DNA of 47,975 nt. Source: Furfurilactobacillus rossiae DSM 15814 (GTDB taxonomy: Bacteria > Bacillota > Bacilli > Lactobacillales > Lactobacillaceae). The stretch's first letter is position 1; each line of letters starts with the position of its first letter. The stretch lies in the NCBI RefSeq assembly GCF_000428925.1, contig NZ_AUAW01000020.1, positions 1 through 47,975 of the forward strand. The letters are read 5' to 3'. The notes under the pieces are model-generated. The model was not told the DNA's origin, did no database searches, and saw only the letters and a program-made list of their open reading frames with translations. Positions 33,414-41,631 of the stretch are shown piece after piece. The position numbers were made by a program, and so were the translations under genes.

Positions 33414-34070
33414 TTATTTGCCCGTTGTTTCGTTTGTTATAGTTGTGCTTTCAGTTTCACTGTTAACCGTCTTTGAGTCGCCACCATCATCGTTGGGATT
33501 AGTCGTAGGCGTTGGGTCAGCTAAGTAACGGTTAGGTCGTTTGGACTTCTTGGCTAGCAATCCCCATTCAATGAGTTCGAGGATGAAGAATATCAGTAAT
33601 GCCAGAAATCCCCACTCAAAATTGGCCATGGCAGCGTTCACGTGACCATTCTGGTAGTTCACGACTAACAAGATCAATTCGTACATGGTAGTTAAGAAGA
33701 GTAGCAAACGGACTATCCACAGGCCAATCAACCAATGTGCTGACCAATTGAAGTCGTGGGAGCGACGAACCGCAATGGTGAATTTGGGGATGAGCGTTGC
33801 CAACATGAAAATAATGGCAAGAATGACAAACGTATTGGCGAATACACTGTTCTCACCACCGGCAAACAGCCAGTGGGTAAGGTGAGGATTTCCAGTCCCC
33901 ACCCGGGCTGACGGATGGTCATTGAAATCAAAGGCTCGCAGATATTGCATGGCCTGAAACAGGATTTCAAAAAAGAAGTTAACCAGAAAAGCCCACCAAA
34001 ATTCGGCCCGGGTCGCAACACCCTTAATATGAAATGATTGTTGCCAAAACTTTTTGTACGCGACTAACAT
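33414..34070 (-). CDS. DUF805 family membrane protein
   Basis: 218 aa from ATG 34070 (GAGGGGA site; a longer frame to 34223 crosses the promoter of the divergent gene). It has four to five membrane helices. The DUF805 signature ATRAEFWWAFLVNFFFEIL lies at about residues 17-36 and RRSHDFNWSAHWLIG at about 105-119. The last 30 residues are an acidic, Thr/Asn-rich cytoplasmic tail. Function is not established; the family is common in stress or envelope contexts. Confidence 0.82.
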   Translation of the reverse strand: MLVAYKKFWQQSFHIKGVATRAEFWWAFLVNFFFEILFQAMQYLRAFDFNDHPSARVGTGNPHLTHWLFAGGENSVFANTFVILAIIFMLATLIPKFTIAVRRSHDFNWSAHWLIGLWIVRLLLFLTTMYELILLVVNYQNGHVNAAMANFEWGFLALLIFFILELIEWGLLAKKSKRPNRYLADPTPTTNPNDDGGDSKTVNSETESTTITNETTGK

Positions 34071-34198
34071 GATGTTTCCCCTCACATTTCTTAGCAGAAT
34101 TATACCATGCGACCCCGCAATAAAAAGTAAAGCAACCCTTAATTCTGACTTTACTAGCCTAAATTTGTATAATAGCGTCATGAGAAAGAAGGCGAACC

Positions 34199-34714
34199 AT
34201 GATTTTTGAAAAGTATCATCCAATCATGACCAAACATTATGAGTTAGACTGGCTAACCACATTCAAGGTGAAGGAAGTCTTTGAATTGCGCCATGATTCT
34301 AATATAGCAAGGCTGGTCAATCGAGATGTTGATGCAACCATCATGGACACGGCTGCTCACGTTAACCGTGTCATGAGCAAGATTATGAACAATGACGCGT
34401 TGGTATGGGGCATTGGTGACAAGCGGACGGGTGAATTTTTAGGGACGTTTGGGTTCGATTCTTTTACAGTGGATCGCAAAAACGCAGCAATTACGTTTGA
34501 ACTATTGCCGTCTGCTCAGCGTCAGGGTGTCATGAGTGAAGTGCTGAGTCATATGCTGTCATTTGCATTTGATGAGCTCGATCTTCAAAAGGTTATTGCA
34601 ACCGTGCAACCAGCCAATGTTCAGGCCGTCATGCTCTTGAAGGGGCAGGGCTTCATGTTGGGTCGCGAGACGACGGGTGAGCTACAGCTTGAACTGAAAC
34701 AAGACGAACGGTAA
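34199..34714 (+). CDS. RimJ/RimL-type GNAT acetyltransferase
   Basis: 171 aa N-acetyltransferase. GIGDKRTGEFLGTFGFDSF, then ITFELLPSAQRQGVMSEVLSHML (acetyl-CoA loop, about residues 96-118), then QPANVQAVMLLKGQGF make the standard order of RimJ/RimL relatives that modify N-terminal or small amines. The substrate is unknown. The site AAGGCG precedes ATG 34199. It is divergent from the DUF805 gene, with about 130 bp of shared promoter DNA. Confidence 0.85.
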   Translation: MIFEKYHPIMTKHYELDWLTTFKVKEVFELRHDSNIARLVNRDVDATIMDTAAHVNRVMSKIMNNDALVWGIGDKRTGEFLGTFGFDSFTVDRKNAAITFELLPSAQRQGVMSEVLSHMLSFAFDELDLQKVIATVQPANVQAVMLLKGQGFMLGRETTGELQLELKQDER

Positions 34715-34731
34715 TTTTGGATAAAACAAAG

Positions 34732-34838
34732 TTTACCAAAATCTGATAAAAGCGCTACAATGAAACCAACGAGCCGTCCCCACAATGCGTGGGACTTAAT
34801 GGCGCCCGTTTCTTTTCCATTTAAAAGAGGCGAATATC
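34732..34838 (+). promoter_or_regulatory. Promoter and structured 5' leader of the 47-aa gene
   Basis: TTTACC (34732-34737) and TACAAT (34756-34761) are 18 bp apart. The leader then forms a stacked hairpin: aacg/cgtt, gcc/ggc and gtccccac/gtgggac between 34769 and 34810. A short U-rich stretch and the AAAGAGG ribosome binding site follow. The leader length and structure suggest post-transcriptional control; I do not recognise a riboswitch class. Confidence 0.5.
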
Positions 34839-34982
34839 ATGGCTAAATTGAGTAAGGAAGAACGTAAGGCTTTGATCGAAAAGGCCGAAGAAGATCGTGC
34901 TAAGAACCCAAAGCCAGAATCAAAAGAATCTGGTTTTGCCACGATTGATGCAGATGCAAAGAAGTTGGAAGGCGAAAACTAG
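34839..34982 (+). CDS. Small charged protein (47 aa)
   Basis: ATG 34839 with AAAGAGG upstream opens a 47-codon frame. The protein is very hydrophilic: KLSKEERKALIEKAEEDRAKN (a probable helix), a PKPESKES linker and a SGFATIDADAKKLEGEN end. It has its own promoter, a structured leader and a terminator, so it is very likely a real single-gene unit. Function unknown. Confidence 0.7.
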   Translation: MAKLSKEERKALIEKAEEDRAKNPKPESKESGFATIDADAKKLEGEN

Positions 34983-35049
34983 TTTTCCAACGTGGTTGCT
35001 TACATAGGTAAGCGTGCCGAGTGATAACAATTGTTGTCGCTATTAATAA

Positions 35050-35097
35050 AAATAAGGTTAAATGATGCATATTAAATGTGTCATTTGGCCTTATTTT
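35050..35097 (+). terminator. Terminator after the 47-aa gene
   Basis: aataaggttaaatga and tcatttggccttatt pair around an AT-rich loop and are followed by TTTTATTT. It precedes repeat B4. Confidence 0.8.
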
Positions 35098-35169
35098 TAT
35101 TTATGTCATGACTGTGCAGACTAGTATCAGTTGTTGTTAACTGATGTGCGTCTGTATTTTGTTAGGATA

Positions 35170-35361
35170 TGAGCTGGAGGACGGTAACAGTGATACCGAG
35201 CCGTGATGGTGATGTTAATTAGATGGTTTTTCCGAATTTACATCACGGACGGTCGCAGAGACCCGGTTTTTCACGGGGCTATGCGACGAGGTGAGAGACC
35301 GTGAACTTCGTGCTCGATCCGGTCCCACGGCGAGCGTGTCACTGTTGCCAACCGTAAGCGC
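35170..35361 (-). repeat. Structured repeat family B, copy B4 (inverted, solitary)
   Basis: This is the only B copy on the minus strand and the only one without an A partner. Read on the minus strand it has ggttggcaacagtgacac-type outer pairing (ggtaacagtgat with gtcactgttgcc), gccgtg/cacggc, the full middle arm, and an inner hairpin starting gtgatg as in B3. It lies upstream of the amidase gene. Confidence 0.75.
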
Positions 35362-35491
35362 AGGCCAAGCACGATAAAGTACCTCACCACATATTAAGAC
35401 ATCCTCAATGTGTCACTCAAAAATCGCATGCAAAACATGGAATGCGGTATAATTTAGCTAACAATCAACAAACGTTTGGAGGCGAATTGTC

Positions 35492-36955
35492 ATGGCAGAT
35501 GCATTGGAATTAGCACGTCGGGTTCGCAATGGCGAAGTGACCAGTGAGGCCTTGGTCGAAGCAGCTTTTGCACGGATCGCAGCGACCAACGATGACTTGA
35601 ATGCAGTCGTTCACACGCGCCGTGAAAAAGCGCTGTCGGAGGCCCGCCAGTTGCAGGATCTCGGTCGGCCCTTTTTAGGCGTACCATTGTTGCTGAAGGA
35701 TCTCGGACAAAATTTAAAAGGCGAGCCAGCCACGCTGAGTGCACGCCTATTCAAAGATGAGATTGCGGGCAAAACAGATAACTTTGTTGCCGCATTGCAG
35801 GATGCCGGTTTTATTATAATCGGTCAAACGAATGCGCCAGAGTTTGGCTTCAAAAACATTACTGATCCGGTGCTGTATGGTAAAACGCGAAATGCGTGGG
35901 ATCGCGACTATTATCCTGGTGGTTCATCTGGTGGCGCAGCGACAAGTGTTGCAGCCGGTTATGTGCCACTAGCAGCTGGTAATGATGGTGGTGGATCAAT
36001 CCGCATTCCAGCCTCGTTTTCTGGCTTGATTGGATTGAAACCCACACGTGGGCGAGTGCCTGTCGGTCCTGATGGCTGGCGTGGCTGGGCCGGCGCGTCC
36101 ATTAACTTTGCGTTGACGCATTCAATTCGTGATACAGCTGCCCTATTAGACTGGTTGCAAACGTACCAACCGGAGGCACCATTTAGTACGCCGGTTAACC
36201 TACAAGGGTTCGCTGCGCAACTCTGGGATCAGCCAGCTCATCTGAGAATTGCTTACAGTACAAAATCACCCGTTGGCACGCCTGTTTCTAAGGCGGCTGT
36301 GCAGGCGGTTGAAGACGCTGTGACATTCTTACGGGAACAGGGCTACGAAGTGGTCGAAAAGAGCAATCCATTGGATGGTGCGGCACTCATGCGGTCTTAC
36401 TACATGATGAATGGTGCTGAAACCGCCGCAATGTTTGATTCTGTTAATCAGGCCTTAGGACGTTCGGTTGGGCCAGATGATATGGAACGGTTGACGTGGC
36501 TGATCTATCAGGCAGGGCTAGGTGTCACTGGCGCACAGTATAGTCAGGCAATGGGTCTATGGGATCAAGCCAGTGCACAGATGAATGACTTTTTGGATAC
36601 GTATGATCTGTATCTCACCCCAACGACTGCTTACCCGGCACCACGTTTGGACAATCCTTTGGTGGATCCAGATATAGATGCTCAGATCGATCATGTGACG
36701 CGGATGAAATCATCTGAGCGTTTGCAACTGTTGTGGGATTATTTTGAACAGGCGCTGACATTGTCGCCATTTACACAACAGGCTAATTTAACAGGACAAC
36801 CGGCTATCAGTTTGCCAACATTTGTGACTGACGCAGGATTACCAATCGGCATTCAGTTTACCGCCCGTAAAGGTGATGAATTGGCAGTGTTGCGCATTGG
36901 CCGTTTGTTTGAACAACAACATCAGCTAAAATTACCCACTTTTGAAGAGGAATGA
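35492..36955 (+). CDS. Amidase signature-family enzyme
   Basis: 487 aa. The Ser-cisSer-Lys triad of the family is visible: K69 (LLLKDLG), S145/S146 (PGGSSGG) and S169 (GNDGGGSIRIPA). The overall arrangement resembles 6-aminohexanoate-cyclic-dimer hydrolases and other general acyl-amide hydrolases more than GatA. The physiological amide is unknown. GGAGGC precedes ATG 35492. The ferredoxin-NADP reductase gene starts 12 bp after its stop, so the two may be co-transcribed. Confidence 0.88.
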   Translation: MADALELARRVRNGEVTSEALVEAAFARIAATNDDLNAVVHTRREKALSEARQLQDLGRPFLGVPLLLKDLGQNLKGEPATLSARLFKDEIAGKTDNFVAALQDAGFIIIGQTNAPEFGFKNITDPVLYGKTRNAWDRDYYPGGSSGGAATSVAAGYVPLAAGNDGGGSIRIPASFSGLIGLKPTRGRVPVGPDGWRGWAGASINFALTHSIRDTAALLDWLQTYQPEAPFSTPVNLQGFAAQLWDQPAHLRIAYSTKSPVGTPVSKAAVQAVEDAVTFLREQGYEVVEKSNPLDGAALMRSYYMMNGAETAAMFDSVNQALGRSVGPDDMERLTWLIYQAGLGVTGAQYSQAMGLWDQASAQMNDFLDTYDLYLTPTTAYPAPRLDNPLVDPDIDAQIDHVTRMKSSERLQLLWDYFEQALTLSPFTQQANLTGQPAISLPTFVTDAGLPIGIQFTARKGDELAVLRIGRLFEQQHQLKLPTFEEE

Positions 36956-36967
36956 CAGGATTTAATA

Positions 36968-37963
36968 ATGGATGAAGCAATGTATGATTTAACAATTATT
37001 GGCGGTGGTCCCGTGGGCTTATTTGCCGCTTTTTACGCAGGTTTGCAGGAGTTAAAAACGCAAGTTGTTGAAAGCTTGCCCCAGGTTGGTGGCCAATTAA
37101 CCACGTTGTACCCGGAAAAACGGATTTTGGATGTGGCCGGTTTTAGCCACGTAACCGCCCAAGAATTAGTCGACAGATTAGTGGCACAAACGAGTGAATT
37201 TCCTGTTACGATAAAGACGGAAACAACAGTGACGAACGTGAGTGGTCAACTGGGTGATTTCACGATCACGACCAACAAGGATGTGACGCATTCTAAGGCC
37301 GTTTTAGTGACTACAGGTAATGGCGCTTTTACGCCGCGCAAACTGGCTGTGGATAACGCAGAGGCTTTTGAGGGGCGTAATCTTTGGTACTTTGTGCCGA
37401 AGGTCGCTCAATTTAAGAATCATGACGTGATGATTGCCGGTGGTGGAGATGCGGCCATTGATATTGCATTGATGTTAGAACCGGTAGCTCATCATGTGTA
37501 TTTGATGCACCGACGTGATTCATTTCGGGCCTTGCCACACAGTGTGACTAGGCTAAATGAATCCGGTGTTGAAACAGTTACGCCTTATCTCGTGAGTGGA
37601 CTGACGGCAAATGGCAAGCAGGTGACAGTTGACTTAAAAGAAATGAAAACAGACAATCATCGAACGGTTACTGTGGATGATCTGGTTGTGAATTATGGCT
37701 TTATCTCAGATCACAGTGTGTTTGAAAACTGGGACCTGCAGTTTGATCAAAACAGGCAACAAGTGGCTGTCGATGGTAGCATGAAAACTAGCGTTGACGG
37801 CATTTACGCCGCTGGTGATACGGCCAGCTACGATGGTAAAGTGGCCTTAATTGCGACGGGATTTGGTGAAGCGGCTACGGCTGTCCACGCCGCTGCATTT
37901 GCTATCGATCCACACCATCGTGGTCCAGTGCACAGTACGTCGGTTCATTTACCCAACGAATAG
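36968..37963 (+). CDS. Ferredoxin/flavodoxin-NADP reductase, thioredoxin-reductase-like
   Basis: 331 aa. The FAD-binding GGGPVGLFAAFYAG is at about 12-25, the NADPH-binding IAGGGDAAIDIA at about 156-167, and a second FAD motif YAAGDTASYDG lies near the C-terminus. The redox-active CxxC of thioredoxin reductase is absent, which marks the YumC-type ferredoxin-NADP+ reductase. It transfers electrons between NADPH and ferredoxin or flavodoxin, for example for Fe-S or anabolic reactions. Two Met codons (36968 and 36980) are possible starts. Confidence 0.9.
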   Translation: MDEAMYDLTIIGGGPVGLFAAFYAGLQELKTQVVESLPQVGGQLTTLYPEKRILDVAGFSHVTAQELVDRLVAQTSEFPVTIKTETTVTNVSGQLGDFTITTNKDVTHSKAVLVTTGNGAFTPRKLAVDNAEAFEGRNLWYFVPKVAQFKNHDVMIAGGGDAAIDIALMLEPVAHHVYLMHRRDSFRALPHSVTRLNESGVETVTPYLVSGLTANGKQVTVDLKEMKTDNHRTVTVDDLVVNYGFISDHSVFENWDLQFDQNRQQVAVDGSMKTSVDGIYAAGDTASYDGKVALIATGFGEAATAVHAAAFAIDPHHRGPVHSTSVHLPNE

Positions 37964-38081
37964 TCGATAAAAACGATATTTTAACAATTATTGTTTTTAT
38001 CACTTTATGTCGGTCAAAAAACGGCTATAATAATATCTACTAATGTCTTTTTAATCTATAGTAAAAGCCCTGTGAAAGGAT

Positions 38082-38696
38082 GTGCTTCACATTAAAAAAG
38101 TTATGAGTTGGGTGTGGCCAATTTTAATTGGTTTTGCCATTGCAATGTTAGTTAAATGGCTGCTGATTGCGCACGTACGTGTCGATGGGCCCTCAATGTT
38201 GCCTAACCTTCAGAATGACGAGCGGGTGTGGGCCTTTAAGCAGGCGCCATTAAAGCATGATCGGGTCATCGTGTTTAAGGCTTACGGTGTGGACCCACAG
38301 GCGACTGATACTAAAGTTATGTATGTTAAGCGGATTATTGGAATGCCTGGGGATACGATTGATTATCACGCTGATGGGAAGTTATACGTGAACGGGAAGT
38401 TTGTTTCCCAGAGCTATATCACTAAAAAGCAACAACAGGCTGGTACACTAACGGCTTTACCACATAACGGTAATGACTACAAAGGCTTTAATCTAAAAAC
38501 ACTTAGCTATGATGAAAACTGGACGCGTAATGCTGGCGTCACTAAAGTTCCCAAGGATAGTTATTTTGTTCTCGGGGATAATCGTGCTGTGTCAAACGAC
38601 AGTCGGTACTATGGATTTGTACCTAAGAGCAAAGTTGTTGGTGTCGTTAAGGCCTATCCGTGGTCAGAGCATCATGAGCAAATTAACGTAAAATGA
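38082..38696 (+). CDS. lepB: Signal peptidase I
   Basis: About 204 aa type I signal peptidase that cleaves exported preproteins at the membrane. One N-terminal membrane helix (about 9-30) is followed by the catalytic serine S38 in VDGPSMLPNL, the general-base lysine K83 in YVKRIIGMPGD, and LGDNRAVSNDSR. The start is uncertain. GTG 38082 is too close to the only ribosome binding site (GTGAAAGGA). ATT 38091 would have ideal spacing and give KKVMSWVWPIL, a typical LepB start. ATG 38103 also fits. Confidence 0.92.
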   Translation: MLHIKKVMSWVWPILIGFAIAMLVKWLLIAHVRVDGPSMLPNLQNDERVWAFKQAPLKHDRVIVFKAYGVDPQATDTKVMYVKRIIGMPGDTIDYHADGKLYVNGKFVSQSYITKKQQQAGTLTALPHNGNDYKGFNLKTLSYDENWTRNAGVTKVPKDSYFVLGDNRAVSNDSRYYGFVPKSKVVGVVKAYPWSEHHEQINVK

Positions 38697-38710
38697 ATTT
38701 ATTTTAGTTG

Positions 38711-38757
38711 AAGAAGGGACGATAACGCCAAGTTTAGGCATTATTGTTCCTCTTTTT
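38711..38757 (+). terminator. Terminator after lepB
   Basis: agggacgataacgcc and ggcattattgttcct pair around aagttta and end in CTTTTT. Confidence 0.75.
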
Positions 38758-38939
38758 ATGCAATAAATTTGGTTAAATGGGTATAATATTAATAAGTTTA
38801 TGGTATTTTTTAGGTTTCTCAACTACAATTAAGTACAATTCATTTCATAAGTTTAACTTTAATCACTTGGGCAAAGCTATAAGTGGATCAAAGACAACTG
38901 GGTTTATTACAGTAATTTTTGAGAAAAGGGGTTCTCGTA

Positions 38940-39401
38940 ATGTCCGAACCAATGAATAATCAGGAAAATGTTGATGCAATGGTTGCAGTATTGTGTGATC
39001 ACTACGTTAACGAAGTTTATGTTGCTAACCGTGCGGCAATTAATTTTGTTAATCATTTCGGCCTTAATTTACAAACAGCCGTTTTGTTGAGACGAATCGC
39101 TGCAAACAAAGGGATCACCGTTTCGCAACTTACCAAGGAAACACCATTTTCAATGAGTGTTGTGTCGACGCAAATTGGTAAGCTATTAAAGGATGATCAG
39201 GTTGAAATGAAAACGACAGCCGATGATCGCCGGACCAAATTGGTTTTCTTAACCAATAAGGGTGTTCGTTTGCATCACAAGATTGAAAAGTCAATTCGTG
39301 AATCAGTTGAAAGTTTAGGCGACACCATTTCAATTGAAAAAATCGATGATGCAATCAAGTTAATTGAACAACTTGGCGCATCCTTACCGACCTTCGAATA
39401 A
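38940..39401 (+). CDS. MarR-family transcriptional regulator
   Basis: 153 aa from ATG 38940 (MSEPMNNQEN…), behind AAAAGGGG. The winged HTH spans about residues 45-105 (GITVSQLTKETPFSMSVVSTQIGKLLKDDQVEMKTTADDRRTKLVFLT), with the basic wing DDRRTK. A helical dimerisation end follows. It is monocistronic between a lepB terminator and its own terminator, so its targets are likely elsewhere. The ligand is unknown. Confidence 0.85.
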   Translation: MSEPMNNQENVDAMVAVLCDHYVNEVYVANRAAINFVNHFGLNLQTAVLLRRIAANKGITVSQLTKETPFSMSVVSTQIGKLLKDDQVEMKTTADDRRTKLVFLTNKGVRLHHKIEKSIRESVESLGDTISIEKIDDAIKLIEQLGASLPTFE

Positions 39402-39449
39402 AAAAGACATCAATGCGGATATTTATAGCGTGTTGGTGTTTTTTTGTGC
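39402..39449 (+). terminator. Terminator after the second marR
   Basis: aaaaaagacatcaa and ttggtgttttttt pair with one G-U, followed by T7. It starts at the marR stop. Confidence 0.7.
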
Positions 39450-39778
39450 GCCGGAAAATGGTGATTATCTGACCGCTTATGGTTGCAAGCTTGCACGTCG
39501 TTTAAATGTTGACTTCTGTCATAACAGGGCAGTTACCCAGTTCTTTAGCGATAAATAATGTGTTTTACAAAGAAGCAATCTGATTCCTTCTCATCATCAC
39601 GGTTTTAATCGCTTATTATGATTGCCTCACATCAGCACGTTGATATATTTTTAGTGATATGATTATAAAATCATAAGAGATTCCAGCGAAATTAAAGTGA
39701 CCGATAAAACTTTAATAAATGATGGAGAACTTCGGTCATCGAATAACACTAAATTGCTGAACGCGGAGGTGAGCTGAT
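39450..39778. other. Intergenic region before the CPBP gene
   Basis: No gene is visible in 329 bp. Two small symmetric elements occur: an AT-rich near-palindrome around tatgattataaaatcata (39658-39675) and TGACCGA…TCGGTCA (about 39698-39739), which could form a leader hairpin just before the CPBP protease ribosome binding site (GGAGGTGAGC). Confidence 0.4.
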
Positions 39779-41056
39779 ATGGGGAGACAGGGATTAACGA
39801 CAAACATAGGATTGCGACGCTGGTTTTTCGTGCAGGTAATCATTCAAGAGCTTATTTTGATTGTGGGGCGTGTCGTGCTCCATCAAAATCGAACTGCGGT
39901 GGCGGTGTTACTGGATGTGATGCTGGCATTAAATTTATTAGGATTGATTTTGTTGGCTCCAAGCGAGGAAACATTAGCAAATCGTCATTGGTTTAAACGT
40001 TTTTTGTATCGTTTCAATCACTATGGTCAAGTATTTGTTCAGACGGTTACAGTTTCATTGGTACTTATGGTATTGGCGGGCATCTGTGTGAAGCGGTTGC
40101 ACGTTAACGCTAATGCTGCTGCGATCGTAGTCTTTATCATGTCATTGCTGGTTTATATTCCTATCGGTGTGTTTGCATACGGCCGCATTGAATCATTGGT
40201 TGGCCGGATTGTGGTCCTCTTCTCAGTTGGGTTTGAGGTCATCGTGGCTGCGCCAGAAATTGCGGTCATGGCGTTTGAAAAGGCATTGGCGCCAGTAGTA
40301 AAAGACTTGGCAACCAGTGGTTTTGTTGGTGCCTTTAGTTTCGTGATTATTACGGGCTTTGCAATGAAAGTTTGGGGATTCCGTTTGCCTCGATTTGGGT
40401 TTTCCAGAACGGCGCAGTGGTGGATCGTCGTTTTACTGGCATTGTTTTGTGTTGGCTACGTCATTTTTAATAGTTTTGACGCAGGAACATCGTTTAGAAC
40501 GCTGTGGAAATTCGACTTTCACATGAAGTCACCGACCTTCAAGATGATGTTAAACGGAGTGGAACCTGGGGTCGTGGAAGAATGGCTACTTCGCTTTGCT
40601 ACGCTTAGTCTCATGACGCGTGCGTTTGAGTTTTCACGTCATCAGTTTGGTTGGTCTGTGGCCGTTACCAGTATTTTGTTTGGCTTATTTCATCTGCCAA
40701 ACGCACTTCAGGGGCAAAGCTGGTCGGCTACATTTGAACAGGCGCTTTCGGCAGCCAGTATCGGTTGTTTGTTAGCCGCTTTGTATTTGTACACACGTGC
40801 TTTGTGGTGGCCGATGCTATTCCATTTCAGCGTTGATAGCTTTGCGTTTATGAGTAGTGGCACCCAGACAATGGGGAAACCGGGGATGTTTGACTGGTGG
40901 ATGACTGTTATCCTAGCCATTATCTTTATCGCCATCACCATTTTCTTACTGACAGGTGAGCGGGGCCGCAATGCCAAACGGAATTTCCCAGAGTTTACTG
41001 GGAATGGGTTGTTTTTCGGCGGTTCGGTTGCCCTTCAAACGTTTCCGACCCGTTAG
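39779..41056 (+). CDS. CPBP (CAAX/Abi) intramembrane metalloprotease
   Basis: 425 aa with about ten membrane helices. The C-terminal Abi domain (about 240-400) shows the catalytic EEWLLRF (EExxxR) motif, FGLFHLPN and FHFSVDSF, in the order of CPBP proteases. In lactic acid bacteria such proteins act in bacteriocin self-immunity or membrane protein processing; neither can be shown here, as no bacteriocin genes are nearby. GGAGGTGAGC precedes ATG 39779. Confidence 0.87.
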   Translation: MGRQGLTTNIGLRRWFFVQVIIQELILIVGRVVLHQNRTAVAVLLDVMLALNLLGLILLAPSEETLANRHWFKRFLYRFNHYGQVFVQTVTVSLVLMVLAGICVKRLHVNANAAAIVVFIMSLLVYIPIGVFAYGRIESLVGRIVVLFSVGFEVIVAAPEIAVMAFEKALAPVVKDLATSGFVGAFSFVIITGFAMKVWGFRLPRFGFSRTAQWWIVVLLALFCVGYVIFNSFDAGTSFRTLWKFDFHMKSPTFKMMLNGVEPGVVEEWLLRFATLSLMTRAFEFSRHQFGWSVAVTSILFGLFHLPNALQGQSWSATFEQALSAASIGCLLAALYLYTRALWWPMLFHFSVDSFAFMSSGTQTMGKPGMFDWWMTVILAIIFIAITIFLLTGERGRNAKRNFPEFTGNGLFFGGSVALQTFPTR

Positions 41057-41090
41057 TTACCGATTTAGGTTGATGTGAGTCATTGCTGGA

Positions 41091-41287
41091 CGTCGCTTGC
41101 GGTTGCCAACATTGACACGCTCGCCGTGGAACCGGTTCAAGCCCGAAGTTCACGGTCTTTCACCTCGCCGTAAAGCCTCGTGAAGACCGCGAGTCTTTCC
41201 GACCGTCCGTAACCTAAATTCGGTCAAATCACCGAATTAACGTTATCTTCACGGCTCGGTGTCAATGTTGGCGCCCTCCAGCTGACA
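41091..41287 (+). repeat. Structured repeat family B, copy B5
   Basis: The outer stem gccaacattgacac (41105-41118) pairs perfectly with gtgtcaatgttggc (41259-41272). Compared with B3 the first two pairs have swapped (ggc…gcc against gcc…ggc), a double compensatory change. The middle arm is present, and the inner hairpin is gtaac…aattcggt/accgaatt…gttat. It is 56 bp upstream of A5. Confidence 0.8.
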
Positions 41288-41342
41288 TAACCGGAAATCA
41301 TTATCTAACAGTAAATGGGCTGTTGATTAATAATCTACTACA

Positions 41343-41530
41343 TGAGTGAAGATGACCGAAGACATAGTTCCGTGTCGGCAACACTTGGCGGCAGGGGTTT
41401 GGCCGCTTAGTGTTGCGGGATGACTTATGAGACGTGGGCTTCGGCTCATAATCAAGGTTAAAGACTCCGGGTTTAAGGATGCTGAGACCGGTCCCCACGG
41501 AACAGCGTTTTCGGTCAGCGAAGCGGTTGT
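41343..41530 (+). repeat. Structured repeat family A, copy A5
   Basis: The outer stem tgaccgaagac pairs with gttttcggtca (one G-U). The long arm gcaacacttggcggc faces gccgcttagtgttgc, and tatgagac…ggctcata replaces the tctgagac…ggctcaga of A2/A3 by paired changes. It lies between convergent genes and is followed by the ltaS terminator. Confidence 0.8.
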
Positions 41531-41568
41531 CATCAAGAACGTTATGTCGCAGACAATTTAGAAGTAAA

Positions 41569-41615
41569 CAAATACCCATCGCAATGGTTAATTTCCGTTT
41601 GCGATGGGTATTTGT
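41569..41615 (-). terminator. Terminator after ltaS
   Basis: caaatacccatcgcaa and ttgcgatgggtatttg form a 16-bp perfect stem 17 bp beyond the ltaS stop. Confidence 0.8.
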
Positions 41616-41631
41616 GTGGTATTGAAATGGA

